A stretch of 64,000 nt of DNA from Nitrososphaera sp036373895 (lineage in GTDB: Archaea; Thermoproteota; Nitrososphaeria; Nitrososphaerales; Nitrososphaeraceae), in NCBI GenBank assembly GCA_036373895.1, contig DASUUV010000030.1, positions 3,110 to 67,109 of the forward strand, given 5' to 3'. The stretch's first letter is position 1. Each line of letters opens with the position of its first letter. The notes beneath the pieces were generated by a model. The model ran no database searches. It saw nothing but the letters and a program-made list of their open reading frames with translations, and had not been told where the DNA came from. The translations under genes were made by a program, and so were the position numbers. Of this stretch, positions 25,267 through 33,395 are shown piece by piece.

Positions 25267-26265
25267 ATGGGTCATCGTAAGTATAGTGCCCCAAGAAGGG
25301 GTAGCATTGCTTTTAGACCAAGAGCAAGAGCTAAGAGTCTGGAGGCGAGGGTGAGAACCTGGCCCCAGCTTGCAGCAGAAAAGAGCTCACTTTTAGGTTT
25401 TGCAGGTTTCAAAGCTGGCGGCATTCATATCTTGACAGTCGACGATAGGGAGAAGACTCCAAATTTTGGCAAGCAGTTGTTGAATCCTGCAACTGTAATT
25501 GCTACGCCGCCGATCAGGATTATCGGTATTCGCGGCTACAGACACGATCTTTACGGTCAACACGCTATATTTGATGTTCATGCGAAGGACCTGCCAAAAG
25601 AGCTGTCGCGCAAATTTGACGCGAAGAGTACTGATGATGGATTTTCAAAGGCAGAATCCCTCCTCAATAGAGCAAGTGACGTGATGGCGGTAGTTACGGT
25701 ATCTCCAAATTCAATTGGCCTTGCACAAAAAGTACCTTTCGTTTTTGAAGTGGCAGTTTCCGGCAAGGACGCTAGGTCGCAATATGATTATGTAAAAAGC
25801 ATTCTGGGAAAGGAAATAAAAATAACTGATATTTTTCAAATTGGACAGAACATCGACGTTTTTGGCATAACCCGTGGCAAAGGAATAGAAGGACCCATTA
25901 CTAGGTTTGGCGTTAAGAGAAAACAACACAAATCAAGAAAGAGTGTCCGCGCTGTCGGTACATTGGGTCCAATCTCACCCGCGGTAGTCATGTATACTGT
26001 CGCTAGGCAGGGTCAAAGGGGATTCCATCAGAGAACTGAATACAACAAGCGCATACTGATAATCTCAAACACAGACAAGGATGCACAGAATTCAATAAAT
26101 CCCCCAGGCGGCTTTAAACACTTTGGGCTAGTTAGAGGCGACTACATTGTGGTAAGAGGTTCAGTCCCAGGCGTTCCAAAGCGGTTGGTAAAGATGAGGC
26201 AGCCAATACGCGGTGTGTCGAAGAAGGTGCTTGAGCCAAAGGTCTTGGAGGTAGTTGTTAGATGA
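25267..26265 (+). CDS. rpl3: Ribosomal protein uL3
   Basis: Large-subunit protein near the peptidyl transferase centre, 332 residues. MGHRKYSAPRRGSIAFRPRA is the classical archaeal/eukaryotic uL3 start, and the tail GVSKKVLEPKVLEVVVR closes it. ATG 25267 is preferred over a GTG six codons earlier because of the TATA spacing. First gene of the operon, overlapping rpl4 by 4 bp. Confidence 0.97.
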   Translation: MGHRKYSAPRRGSIAFRPRARAKSLEARVRTWPQLAAEKSSLLGFAGFKAGGIHILTVDDREKTPNFGKQLLNPATVIATPPIRIIGIRGYRHDLYGQHAIFDVHAKDLPKELSRKFDAKSTDDGFSKAESLLNRASDVMAVVTVSPNSIGLAQKVPFVFEVAVSGKDARSQYDYVKSILGKEIKITDIFQIGQNIDVFGITRGKGIEGPITRFGVKRKQHKSRKSVRAVGTLGPISPAVVMYTVARQGQRGFHQRTEYNKRILIISNTDKDAQNSINPPGGFKHFGLVRGDYIVVRGSVPGVPKRLVKMRQPIRGVSKKVLEPKVLEVVVR

Positions 26266-27077
26266 AAGCCAAAGTTATTGGACTAGATGGCACAGAATCT
26301 GGTGAGATAGAACTACCTGCAGTTTTTGATACCCCATACCGACCCGAAGTGATTCATAAAGTATACGTGAACGTCCTTTCGCATTCGTACCAAAGACAGG
26401 GACGATATCCAGCAGCTGGCGAGATGGTCAGTGCTGAGTCCCGCAACACAGGGCTTGGGATTGCCCGCCTTGCAAGGGCTCGAGGAGAAGGCTTTCCTAG
26501 GGCAGGCCAGGCTGCAGGTGTTGCTGGCGTAAGACACGGACGAGTTGCTCACCCGCCAGAGGCTTGGAAAATCATTTACAAAAAAATCAACCATAAAGAA
26601 AAACAGCTCGGGCTTTGCTCTGCAATAGCAGTTACAGCCAAAAAGGAGATGGTACAACGACGTGGCCACAAGATAGGTAATGAGGTCAAACTTCCTCTAG
26701 TTGTTTCAAACGACATTGAATTGATAGCAAAAACCAAAGATCTCAAGAATGCGCTGATACGTCTTGGGCTGGGGGATGACATTGCTCGGGCAAGTCTGGT
26801 ACGAAAGGCAAGATCAGGAACCCCAAGGCGCAGGGGAAGGTCAACTCGCTCTGGAATAAGTGCCCTCATTATAGTTGGAAATAATGACTCTAAACTTGTC
26901 ACGCTTTCCCAATCAATACCAGGCGTTGACATCAAGCATGCCAAGGATATTAGTATCCTTGATCTGGTGCCTGGCTCAAAGCCAATAAGGCTAACAATCT
27001 TCTCTCAGGGTGCAGTTGAATACATGAAAAGCCTGCAGGCACCCCTGCACAAGGTTTTGGAGGTTATCGGAAAGTGA
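26262..27077 (+). CDS. rpl4: Ribosomal protein uL4
   Basis: 271 residues, archaeal L4/L1e type. RQGRYPAAGEMVSAESRNTG and GEGFPRAGQAAGVAGVRHGR form the conserved loop that reaches into the exit tunnel. Starts within the uL3 stop (ATGA) and ends within the uL23 start (GTGA), so translation is coupled on both sides. Confidence 0.96.
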   Translation: MKAKVIGLDGTESGEIELPAVFDTPYRPEVIHKVYVNVLSHSYQRQGRYPAAGEMVSAESRNTGLGIARLARARGEGFPRAGQAAGVAGVRHGRVAHPPEAWKIIYKKINHKEKQLGLCSAIAVTAKKEMVQRRGHKIGNEVKLPLVVSNDIELIAKTKDLKNALIRLGLGDDIARASLVRKARSGTPRRRGRSTRSGISALIIVGNNDSKLVTLSQSIPGVDIKHAKDISILDLVPGSKPIRLTIFSQGAVEYMKSLQAPLHKVLEVIGK

Positions 27078-27418
27078 GCAAGGAAAGAGCAATGAAGTCA
27101 GTCCCTGAAGCACAAAAGCAACAAGCAGCAGCGCCTAGGCCAAAGAGTAATATGACTTCAGAGCAAGCAGCTACTATGATACTCGCCCCATATGTTACAG
27201 AGAAGACATTCAACCATATAGAAAAAGAGAACAAGCTTGCTTTCATTGTAGCAGAAAATGCTACCAAGAAGCAGATCATTGATGCCATCAATATTCTCTA
27301 TGAAGCTGACATAGAGGAGGTTAACACTACGAGGACAATTCGTGGCAAGAAAGCCTTTGTCAAGTTCAAGACGCCTGAAGGAGCAAGAGATCTTGCAACA
27401 AAGTTGGCTTTAGTATAG
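27074..27418 (+). CDS. rpl23: Ribosomal protein uL23
   Basis: 114 residues from GTG 27074. Conserved core APYVTEKTFNHIEKENKLAF, then TRTIRGKKAFVKFKTPEG. It sits at the exit-tunnel mouth, where signal recognition particle docks. The N-terminal 35 residues are Gln/Ala/Lys rich and longer than usual. Directly followed by an inverted repeat and a new promoter instead of the uL2 gene. Confidence 0.95.
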   Translation: MSKERAMKSVPEAQKQQAAAPRPKSNMTSEQAATMILAPYVTEKTFNHIEKENKLAFIVAENATKKQIIDAINILYEADIEEVNTTRTIRGKKAFVKFKTPEGARDLATKLALV

Positions 27419-27421
27419 AAG

Positions 27422-27460
27422 GGCTTTCTTCTCGTTAGATTTAAAAGTGGCCAGAAAGCC
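27422..27460 (+). terminator. Inverted repeat and secondary promoter between rpl23 and rps19
   Basis: GGCTTTCT (27422-27429) and AGAAAGCC (27453-27460) are perfect 8-bp arms. Their loop contains GATTTAAAAG (27438-27447), a TATA-like element about 32 bp before the rps19 start. The site could attenuate the rpl3-rpl4-rpl23 transcript and restart transcription at rps19. It occupies the place where other archaea carry the uL2 gene. Confidence 0.4.
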
Positions 27461-27478
27461 AGAGATCGAGTGATCTAA

Positions 27479-27886
27479 TTGGTACGTGAGTTTAAGTTTA
27501 AAGGTTACAGTCCTGAACAATTGCAATCGCTTTCAATAGAGAATCTGCTCCCGCTTCTCAATTCAAGACAGCGCAGATCGCTTGATAAGCGCGTGAGTTC
27601 TTATATGAATGACGAAAAAAGAAAGCTTCGAGAGAAGCTCAAGCTCGCGAGAGACGGAAAGCTCAAGGGTCAATTGAGGACACATGCTCGCGATATGATT
27701 ATTCTTCCCGACATGGTTGGCCTGACTATTTACGTTCATAACGGCAAGGATTTTGTACAGGTTAACATGAAGCCAGAAATGATAGGACATTACCTTGGTG
27801 AATATGCGATTACAAACAAGCGTGTTCAGCACGGCACACCGGGTGTAGGCGCGTCAAGATCGAGCCTGTACGTTCCACTAAAGTGA
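27479..27886 (+). CDS. rps19: Ribosomal protein uS19
   Basis: 135 residues from TTG 27479 (MVREFKFKGYSPEQLQSLSI). Conserved core LRTHARDMIILPDMVGLTIY, then VHNGKDFVQVNMKPEMIGHY and LGEYAITNKRVQHGTPGVGA. Head protein of the small subunit. It follows uL23 directly with no uL2 between. Confidence 0.95.
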   Translation: MVREFKFKGYSPEQLQSLSIENLLPLLNSRQRRSLDKRVSSYMNDEKRKLREKLKLARDGKLKGQLRTHARDMIILPDMVGLTIYVHNGKDFVQVNMKPEMIGHYLGEYAITNKRVQHGTPGVGASRSSLYVPLK

Positions 27887-27891
27887 TAAGT

Positions 27892-28368
27892 ATGCCACAG
27901 TTTGGTTATGCCTTTCAAAGTTACGATAAAACAAAACATGTACGTGCTTCAATACGCGAAAAAGATATATCTCATAAACATGCCCGGGAGATAGCTGTCG
28001 CCATTAAGGGCAGGTCAATTGAAAAGGCACGGGAGTTACTTGAGAATGTTATTTCCCGCAAGGAAGCTATTCCATACCGCCGGTACAATAACGAGGTGGC
28101 ACACAGGTCGAATATACGTGATGGATTTTTTGCTGGCAGATTCCCCAAAAAGGCAGCATCTGAATTCCTCAGAATTTTAGACAATCTTGAATCTAATGCT
28201 GAATACAAGGGTATGGATCTTGACAGACTCCGAATCGTCAATGCAGCAGTGCATAAGGGCGCAAAGCTTAAGCGGTTCCAGCCCCGAGCAATGGGCAGAT
28301 CAAGTCCAAAGTTTGACACCTTGGTTCATGTAGAGCTTGTTGCACAGGAGGCAAGCGATAGAGAATGA
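27892..28368 (+). CDS. rpl22: Ribosomal protein uL22
   Basis: 158 residues from ATG 27892 (MPQFGYAFQSYDKTKHVRAS); a GTG three codons earlier overlaps the uS19 stop and is the alternative. The core KAASEFLRILDNLESNAEYK is followed by VNAAVHKGAKLKRFQPRAMG. Contributes the exit-tunnel hairpin. Its stop overlaps the uS3 start (ATGA). Confidence 0.95.
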   Translation: MPQFGYAFQSYDKTKHVRASIREKDISHKHAREIAVAIKGRSIEKARELLENVISRKEAIPYRRYNNEVAHRSNIRDGFFAGRFPKKAASEFLRILDNLESNAEYKGMDLDRLRIVNAAVHKGAKLKRFQPRAMGRSSPKFDTLVHVELVAQEASDRE

Positions 28369-29078
28369 GTGCAGTCAAAAATGTAATTAAGAATAACTTT
28401 CGCAACATGGAGCTCAATGAATTTCTTGCTGAAGCGCTCAAGGACGCCGGGTATGGAGGCATTGAGGTGCAAAAGACTCCTGTTGGGGCAAGGCTAACTG
28501 TCTATGTTACGAGGCCTGGACTTGCTATTGGCAGGAAAGGCGTTGGCATCAAGGACCTCATGACCAAGATCGAGCAAAAGTTCGGCCTACAAAACCCTCA
28601 GATTTCAGTTCTTGAAATTCTAAACCCTGAGCTTAATCCGCAGATAATGTGCAATAGAATTGCTCAGCTTATTGAGCGAGGCACCGCCTTTAGGCGAGCA
28701 GCCATGTGGTCGCTCAATACAATCATGAGCGCCGGCGCGCTGGGAGTTGAGGTTGTGATTTCTGGCAAGCTTAGAACAGAGCGCGCTCACTTTGAAAAAC
28801 ATACAATCGGCATTGTACCAAAGAGCGGCGAGGTTTCCGATAAAATAGTCAAGACAGGGATTACTCATGTGCTAACCAAGATGGGCCTAATGGGGATCCA
28901 GCTGAGAATTGCATCCAAGGTAGCACTACCGCAAGAATTTGAGTTTAAGAATGGAGATGCAGACATTCAGGCATCAGCAACTCAGCCAAGTCCTCAAACC
29001 GAAGAATCCCCCAAGAATGAACAGACGTCAGCAGCAGGTGAAGAACAAAAAGGAGGCAAGCAGGATGGCGAGACTTAA
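28365..29078 (+). CDS. rps3: Ribosomal protein uS3
   Basis: 237 residues. The KH-domain GxxG loop is seen in RPGLAIGRKGVGIKDLMTKI, and the C-terminal domain starts at MCNRIAQLIERGTAFRRAAM. The last 40 residues are a Gln/Glu/Ser/Lys-rich disordered tail. mRNA-entry protein of the small subunit. Overlaps the start of rpl29 by 14 bp. Confidence 0.96.
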   Translation: MSAVKNVIKNNFRNMELNEFLAEALKDAGYGGIEVQKTPVGARLTVYVTRPGLAIGRKGVGIKDLMTKIEQKFGLQNPQISVLEILNPELNPQIMCNRIAQLIERGTAFRRAAMWSLNTIMSAGALGVEVVISGKLRTERAHFEKHTIGIVPKSGEVSDKIVKTGITHVLTKMGLMGIQLRIASKVALPQEFEFKNGDADIQASATQPSPQTEESPKNEQTSAAGEEQKGGKQDGET

Positions 29079-29271
29079 GCTAAAGACATTACGAGAGATG
29101 AATGATCAGGATCTTAGTGACAAGCTTGCCGAGCTCAAAACTGATCTTGGAAAGCTTCAACTTGAAAAGTCAAAGGGCACCTTGAAGAAGCAGACTGGCA
29201 GTATTAGATGGCTCCGGCGAGATATTGCTCGCATGAAGACAATAATGAACGAGAGAAAAGGGCAGAAATGA
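29065..29271 (+). CDS. rpl29: Ribosomal protein uL29
   Basis: 68 residues from ATG 29065 (MARLKLKTLREMNDQDLSDK), the two-helix fold of uL29, ending RDIARMKTIMNERKGQK. The start lies inside the uS3 tail. Longer upstream frame sequence is the shifted uS3 tail, not protein. Stop overlaps the Rpp29 start (ATGA). Confidence 0.92.
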   Translation: MARLKLKTLREMNDQDLSDKLAELKTDLGKLQLEKSKGTLKKQTGSIRWLRRDIARMKTIMNERKGQK

Positions 29272-29546
29272 CTCCAAATTGCGAAAATGTTCTCTCGCGT
29301 GAGATCGTGGGCCTTCCGGCAAAAATACTTGAATCATCAGATTCAACTTTACAGGGCATCGTCGGCACAATTGTATTTGAAACGAAGAATACAATATTCA
29401 TAAGGAAAGATTCTATTGTAAAGCAGGTAGCAAAAAGGGCAGCAAAAAAGCTCCAGCTTCAAACTCCCTCTTGCGCTTGCTTTATAAGTGGTTCTGCATT
29501 GATAGGAAGACCTGAGGATCGTATTTCACGGTTAAACAATGGGTGA
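29268..29546 (+). CDS. rnp1: RNase P protein component 1 (Rpp29/Pop4)
   Basis: 92 residues from ATG 29268 (MTPNCENVLSREIVGLPAKI). The Sm-like core GIVGTIVFETKNTIFIRKDS and the tail SGSALIGRPEDRISRL fit archaeal Rpp29, which with Rpp21 binds the specificity domain of RNase P RNA. Its place between uL29 and uS17 is conserved in archaea. No eIF1/SUI1 gene is found beside it here. Confidence 0.9.
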   Translation: MTPNCENVLSREIVGLPAKILESSDSTLQGIVGTIVFETKNTIFIRKDSIVKQVAKRAAKKLQLQTPSCACFISGSALIGRPEDRISRLNNG

Positions 29547-29557
29547 TATGATAAATT

Positions 29558-29899
29558 ATGGTTAGAAACATTGGTATCTCAGTTGCTTCCCCTCGGAAGG
29601 CTTGTGAAGACAAGTTCTGTCCATTCCACGGTACACTGCCCGTAAGAGGCAAATTGTTGGCAGGCACTGTATCAAGTGCAAAGGCACCTAAGATGGTCGT
29701 AGTATCAAGAGAATATCCTAGAAGGGTCGCAAAGTACAAGCGTTTTCAGAGAAGCAAATCGAAAGTGCATGCGTATCTTCCATCCTGCCTCGAGGTCAAA
29801 GAGGGCGAGGAGGTAAGGATTGCAGAGTGCAGACGACTTGCTAAGACAGTTTCATTTGTAGTGATTGAGGTGAACACAAAGGATGGCGGCAGGAGCTAA
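29558..29899 (+). CDS. rps17: Ribosomal protein uS17
   Basis: 113 residues. The S17/S11e core reads FHGTLPVRGKLLAGTVSSAK, then MVVVSREYPRRVAKYKRFQR and RIAECRRLAKTVSFVVIEV. Early-assembly protein of the small subunit. Its 3' end overlaps rpl14 by 17 bp. Confidence 0.95.
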   Translation: MVRNIGISVASPRKACEDKFCPFHGTLPVRGKLLAGTVSSAKAPKMVVVSREYPRRVAKYKRFQRSKSKVHAYLPSCLEVKEGEEVRIAECRRLAKTVSFVVIEVNTKDGGRS

Positions 29900-30323
29900 G
29901 TCAAGAGCAGTTTCTGCAAAGGGAGTAGAGGAGTTCCGCCCGTATATTACAAGGGCCATTCCAGTTACAGCAAGCCTAGTATGCACTGACAATACCGGTG
30001 CGAAGATATTGCGCATTGCGCAAGTGACAAGGTACAAAGGAAGGCACTCTAGGCAGCCGGCAGCAGCAGTTGGCGATTTCGTTACTGTGACTGTCAAGAA
30101 AGGTCCTGCAGAGTTGCGCAAGCAGATATTTGGTGCAGTCATCGTCAGGCAGAAGTATCCAATAAGGAGGCTTAACGGTGTGCGCGTAGCGTTTGAAGAC
30201 AATGCTGCAGTTCTCGTGACACAAGAAGGCGAAATCAAAGGAACAGACATTAAGGGACCCGTAGCATCAGAGGCTGCAGAGAAGTGGCCAAGAATAGCTA
30301 ACTTGGCGGGCATGATAGTATAG
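29883..30323 (+). CDS. rpl14: Ribosomal protein uL14
   Basis: 146 residues from ATG 29883. Conserved CTDNTGAKILRIAQVTRYKG, then GDFVTVTVKKGPAELRKQIF and VRQKYPIRRLNGVRVAFEDN. Part of the subunit interface where eIF6 binds. The N-terminal 20 residues before ITRAIPVTASL are an archaeal extension. Confidence 0.95.
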   Translation: MAAGAKSRAVSAKGVEEFRPYITRAIPVTASLVCTDNTGAKILRIAQVTRYKGRHSRQPAAAVGDFVTVTVKKGPAELRKQIFGAVIVRQKYPIRRLNGVRVAFEDNAAVLVTQEGEIKGTDIKGPVASEAAEKWPRIANLAGMIV

Positions 30324-30332
30324 GTGAAAATT

Positions 30333-30728
30333 ATGGCAGGTATTAATCCAAAACTGATCCATATTCCTAAGCACCAGCGCGATAAGATGGTTGGTGCTGT
30401 ACTAGAGGACTCACTGCGCAAACAGTATGGAAGAAAGAACATACGTGTGGTCAAGGGTGATTCCGTCCGGATAATGCGAGGAGAATACAAGGGAGTAGAA
30501 GGCAAAGTCGAAAAGGTAAACACTGAGCATGCGACATTTCACATTGAAGGTATTCAGAGAGAAAAGATCCGTGGAGGTCAAGTCAAGGTTCCAATTCATT
30601 CTTCAAATGTGACGGTTATTTCTCTAAATCTTGACGACGACTATAGATCACGTAAGCTCCAGGGAGCAACTAAGGTAGAGTCAGCAGCAGCCTCTTCCGA
30701 AAAAAAGGAAGAAAAAGGAGGAAGATAA
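30333..30728 (+). CDS. rpl24: Ribosomal protein uL24
   Basis: 131 residues from ATG 30333, favoured over the GTG at 30324 by a GGTGA Shine-Dalgarno five bases upstream. The KOW motif is VVKGDSVRIMRGEYKGVEGK. The C terminus is a Ser/Ala/Lys/Glu-rich tail. Located beside the exit tunnel in the large subunit. Confidence 0.93.
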   Translation: MAGINPKLIHIPKHQRDKMVGAVLEDSLRKQYGRKNIRVVKGDSVRIMRGEYKGVEGKVEKVNTEHATFHIEGIQREKIRGGQVKVPIHSSNVTVISLNLDDDYRSRKLQGATKVESAAASSEKKEEKGGR

Positions 30729-30734
30729 TGAATA

Positions 30735-31448
30735 ATGGGCAAGAAAGGTCGTGATACTAGAATAAAAAGACAGCTAGCACCAACCTTCTGGGCCATTAAG
30801 AGAAAAGAAGGTAAGTTTGTCATGAGAGTCAACCCGGGGCCTCACCCTGGGAAGAGGGCCTACCCTCTAGGCATGGTCTTGCGTGATGTGCTCAAGGTTG
30901 CAAGCACAGGATATGAAGTAGACAGGATTTTGAAGGCCGGTAAGGTCAAAGTGGACGGAGTATTAAGACGCGATCCCAATTTTGCTATTGGATTGATGGA
31001 CGTAGTGGAGCTAGCGATGGGCCAAGCATATAGGATGGTTCCAAAGAATGGAGTCTCATTGTCTCCAATTGCAATTGAGGAGGCAGAAAAAGGATTGAAG
31101 CTGATCAAGATTACAAGCAAGGCTAGTATCAGAGGCAAAAGGATACAATACGGCTTTCATGATAGCAAGACACTCATAAGCGATCAAAATCTGAAGGTTG
31201 GTGACAGCTGTGTTGTCAGTCTGCCGGCGGTCAATATCACCAGCCATATTGCTTTTGAAAAGGGCGCTACAGCGCTTATCATCACAGGCGAAAATGCTGG
31301 CGCGTTAGGCAAGATTGAAGACATTCAAGATGGGGTATTCTCTCTTCCAAAGCGAGCACTTGTTTCATTTGACGATAAATCAGTAGAATTGCCAGTTCAA
31401 ATGGTAATGGCTGTCGGAACTGACAGACCGGTGATTAAGGTGAATTAA
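30735..31448 (+). CDS. rps4e: Ribosomal protein eS4
   Basis: 237 residues, the archaeal/eukaryotic S4E type. N-terminal GKKGRDTRIKRQLAPTFWAI, an S4-like segment VDRILKAGKVKVDGVLRRDP and a C-terminal KOW-like VGDSCVVSLPAVNITSHIAF. Presence in this operon is an archaeal marker. Two bases separate it from the rpl5 GTG. Confidence 0.95.
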   Translation: MGKKGRDTRIKRQLAPTFWAIKRKEGKFVMRVNPGPHPGKRAYPLGMVLRDVLKVASTGYEVDRILKAGKVKVDGVLRRDPNFAIGLMDVVELAMGQAYRMVPKNGVSLSPIAIEEAEKGLKLIKITSKASIRGKRIQYGFHDSKTLISDQNLKVGDSCVVSLPAVNITSHIAFEKGATALIITGENAGALGKIEDIQDGVFSLPKRALVSFDDKSVELPVQMVMAVGTDRPVIKVN

Positions 31449-31449
31449 G

Positions 31450-31980
31450 GTGACCCAGCAACAAATACAACAGCAACATGACATGAAAAGGATAAACATC
31501 CATAAGGTAGTGATAAACATTGGAGTCGGGAGGTCCGGCGAGCCCATAGACAAAGCAAAGAATGCTCTGCTTGAGCTGACAAATCAACAGCCAGCTGTAC
31601 GTGGAGCGAAAAAGACTGTGAGGGATTTTGGTATTCACAAGGGTGAGCCCATAGGGGTAGTTGTGACCCTGAGGCGAGAGCCGGCAATTGAATTCCTAAA
31701 ACGCATAATAGCAGCGAAGAAGAATGTGCTCAAAGCGTCATCATTTGATAATTATGGGAATATCTCTATTGGCATACATGAGCACATTGACATCCCAGGT
31801 ACAAAGTACAATCCTGAGATCGGTATCTTTGGCATGGACGTTAACATTGTGCTTAACAGACCTGGATATAGGATTGCTAGGAAGAGCAGAAGGAGCGCCA
31901 AGATAGGCAAGACGCACAGGATAAACAGAGAAGAGGCGGTAGAGTTCTTTAAACAGCAATATGGAGTAGAGGTTGAATAA
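31450..31980 (+). CDS. rpl5: Ribosomal protein uL5
   Basis: 176 residues from GTG 31450; family members usually begin close to MKRINIHKVVINIGVGRSGE, so the in-frame ATG at 31483 is a fair alternative that would drop a Gln-rich leader. The 5S-rRNA-binding core KTVRDFGIHKGEPIGVVVTL and DIPGTKYNPEIGIFGMDVNI are clear. Confidence 0.94.
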   Translation: MTQQQIQQQHDMKRINIHKVVINIGVGRSGEPIDKAKNALLELTNQQPAVRGAKKTVRDFGIHKGEPIGVVVTLRREPAIEFLKRIIAAKKNVLKASSFDNYGNISIGIHEHIDIPGTKYNPEIGIFGMDVNIVLNRPGYRIARKSRRSAKIGKTHRINREEAVEFFKQQYGVEVE

Positions 31981-31984
31981 ACAA

Positions 31985-32164
31985 ATGCCAAAGCCCAGAG
32001 AGTATGAATTAACAGGAAGAAAGAAGCTTACCCACGGCAAGGGCGTTAGATGGTGCAAAAGGTGTGGTTCATATAATGGACTGATACGCGCATACAACTT
32101 GATGCTTTGTAGGCAGTGCTTTAGAGAAGTTGCTAATAGCATAGGATTTACTAAGTACGAGTAG
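31985..32164 (+). CDS. rps14: Ribosomal protein uS14 (zinc form)
   Basis: 59 residues from ATG 31985 (MPKPREYELTGRKKLTHGKG). Two CxxC pairs, CKRC and CRQC, make the zinc site of the archaeal/eukaryotic S29-type protein. The upstream in-frame TTG at 31973 overlaps rpl5 and is less likely. Confidence 0.94.
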   Translation: MPKPREYELTGRKKLTHGKGVRWCKRCGSYNGLIRAYNLMLCRQCFREVANSIGFTKYE

Positions 32165-32180
32165 GTGAACAAAGGAGAAA

Positions 32181-32573
32181 ATGCCAGCATTAAATGTTCT
32201 ATCTAACCTCTTTACAACCATTTACAATAACGAGTCGAGGAGAAAAAGGGAGTGCATGGTAGTGCCTGCATCCAAGTTTGCGAGTGAAGTGCTGCGCGTG
32301 ATGCAGAAACATCGCTACATCGGGGAGTTTGAGCAGATTGACGATGGCAGAGCCGGCAAGTTTAGAATTCAGCTTTTAGCCAAGATAAACAAGTGCGGCA
32401 TCGTTACGCCACGCTTTTCAGTTAAAAAGAACGGCTACTTTGGCTGGGAAAGACAGTTCCTGCCGGCGTACACGATGGGCATACTTCTTGTATCCACCAG
32501 CAAAGGCATCATGTCTCACCATGAAGCCCAGGCGCAGAACCTCGGAGGAGTTTTGGTTGGCTACGTCTACTGA
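32181..32573 (+). CDS. rps8: Ribosomal protein uS8
   Basis: 130 residues, MPALNVLSNLFTTIYNNESR onwards, with RIQLLAKINKCGIVTPRFSV and the C-terminal rRNA-binding STSKGIMSHHEAQAQNLGGV. Central protein of small-subunit platform assembly. Overlaps the rpl6 start by 17 bp. Confidence 0.95.
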   Translation: MPALNVLSNLFTTIYNNESRRKRECMVVPASKFASEVLRVMQKHRYIGEFEQIDDGRAGKFRIQLLAKINKCGIVTPRFSVKKNGYFGWERQFLPAYTMGILLVSTSKGIMSHHEAQAQNLGGVLVGYVY

Positions 32574-33114
32574 GCATGAAATAACAGCACAAGTTGAAGC
32601 TCCTGCTAGTGTCACGATAAGAAAGGAAGGTAACCTCATAGAGGTCAAGGGCAAACTTGGCAAGGTAAAGAAGGATTTCACAAAGCTTCCAGCTACAGTG
32701 ACGGTAGAAGGCAATAGGATAACAATAAAACCCTATGGAACGCGAAAGCGCGACCTTGCTGTGACAAATACCGCGCGCAGCGTAATCACAGGAATGATAA
32801 AAGGTGTGGAGAAAGGCTATACGTATAAGCTTAAGATCATATTTGCACACTTTCCAATTTCTGTCAAAGTAAAGGGCAAAGAGATACATGTCGAGAACTT
32901 TTTTGGTGAAAGGTCGGCAAGGATTTCTCACATAATAGGAGATGCTACTAAGGTGAGCGTCGTCGGAGAGGATGTCGTCATTCAGGGCCCGAGCCTAGAG
33001 GATGTTTCCCAGACGGCTGCTAACATTGAACTATCGACTAAGACAAAAGGGAAGGACCAGCGAGTGTTCCTCGATGGGCTTTACATATACTCTAAAGAAG
33101 AAGGTATAGAATAA
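32557..33114 (+). CDS. rpl6: Ribosomal protein uL6
   Basis: 185 residues starting with TTG 32557 (MATSTEHEITAQVEAPASVT), chosen because a GGAGGAG Shine-Dalgarno at 32544-32550 stands six bases upstream; longer frame sequence upstream is uS8 in another frame. Duplicated L6 fold with IRKEGNLIEVKGKLGKVKKD and the C-terminal VFLDGLYIYSKEEG. Last ribosomal gene here; eL32, eL19, uL18, uS5 and uL30 do not follow. Confidence 0.94.
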   Translation: MATSTEHEITAQVEAPASVTIRKEGNLIEVKGKLGKVKKDFTKLPATVTVEGNRITIKPYGTRKRDLAVTNTARSVITGMIKGVEKGYTYKLKIIFAHFPISVKVKGKEIHVENFFGERSARISHIIGDATKVSVVGEDVVIQGPSLEDVSQTAANIELSTKTKGKDQRVFLDGLYIYSKEEGIE

Positions 33115-33164
33115 GTAAGCAAGCCCAAAGATTTATTTTGTCCTTGGATTTGCTGTAATAGTGC

Positions 33165-33271
33165 GCCGCTCTAGCTCAGCATGGTAGAGCAAATTCGCTG
33201 CGCGATATTGTGCTCCGAAGCTTAACTGGCTGTTAACCAGTGGGTCGTCAGTTCGAGTCTGACGAGCGGCG
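33165..33271 (+). tRNA. tRNA-Asn(GTT) with a 33-nt insertion between D and anticodon arms
   Basis: Acceptor GCCGCTC (33165-33171) pairs with GAGCGGC (33264-33270), discriminator G. D arm GCTC/GAGC (33174-33190). Anticodon arm ACTGG-CTGTTAA-CCAGT (33225-33241), anticodon GTT at 33232-33234, with T33 and A37. Variable loop GGGTC; T arm GTCAG-TTCGAGT-CTGAC. Between D arm and anticodon arm there are 34 nt (33191-33224) where one is normal. Removal of 33 nt leaves a standard 74-nt tRNA, so this is probably a noncanonical archaeal intron. The insert can form TTCG/CGAA and GCGC/GTGC pairs, but I could not build a strict bulge-helix-bulge. No CCA is encoded. Confidence 0.88.
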
Positions 33272-33395
33272 CTATGATTATAATCATAATCATAATTGTT
33301 TTTCCGCGCACCTTCGTAGATTTTAACCCAAAAACCCTGGATATGAAGAATTTGTTCCCAAGGTGATCTTTCAAAACTCGATTTTTGAAATATTT

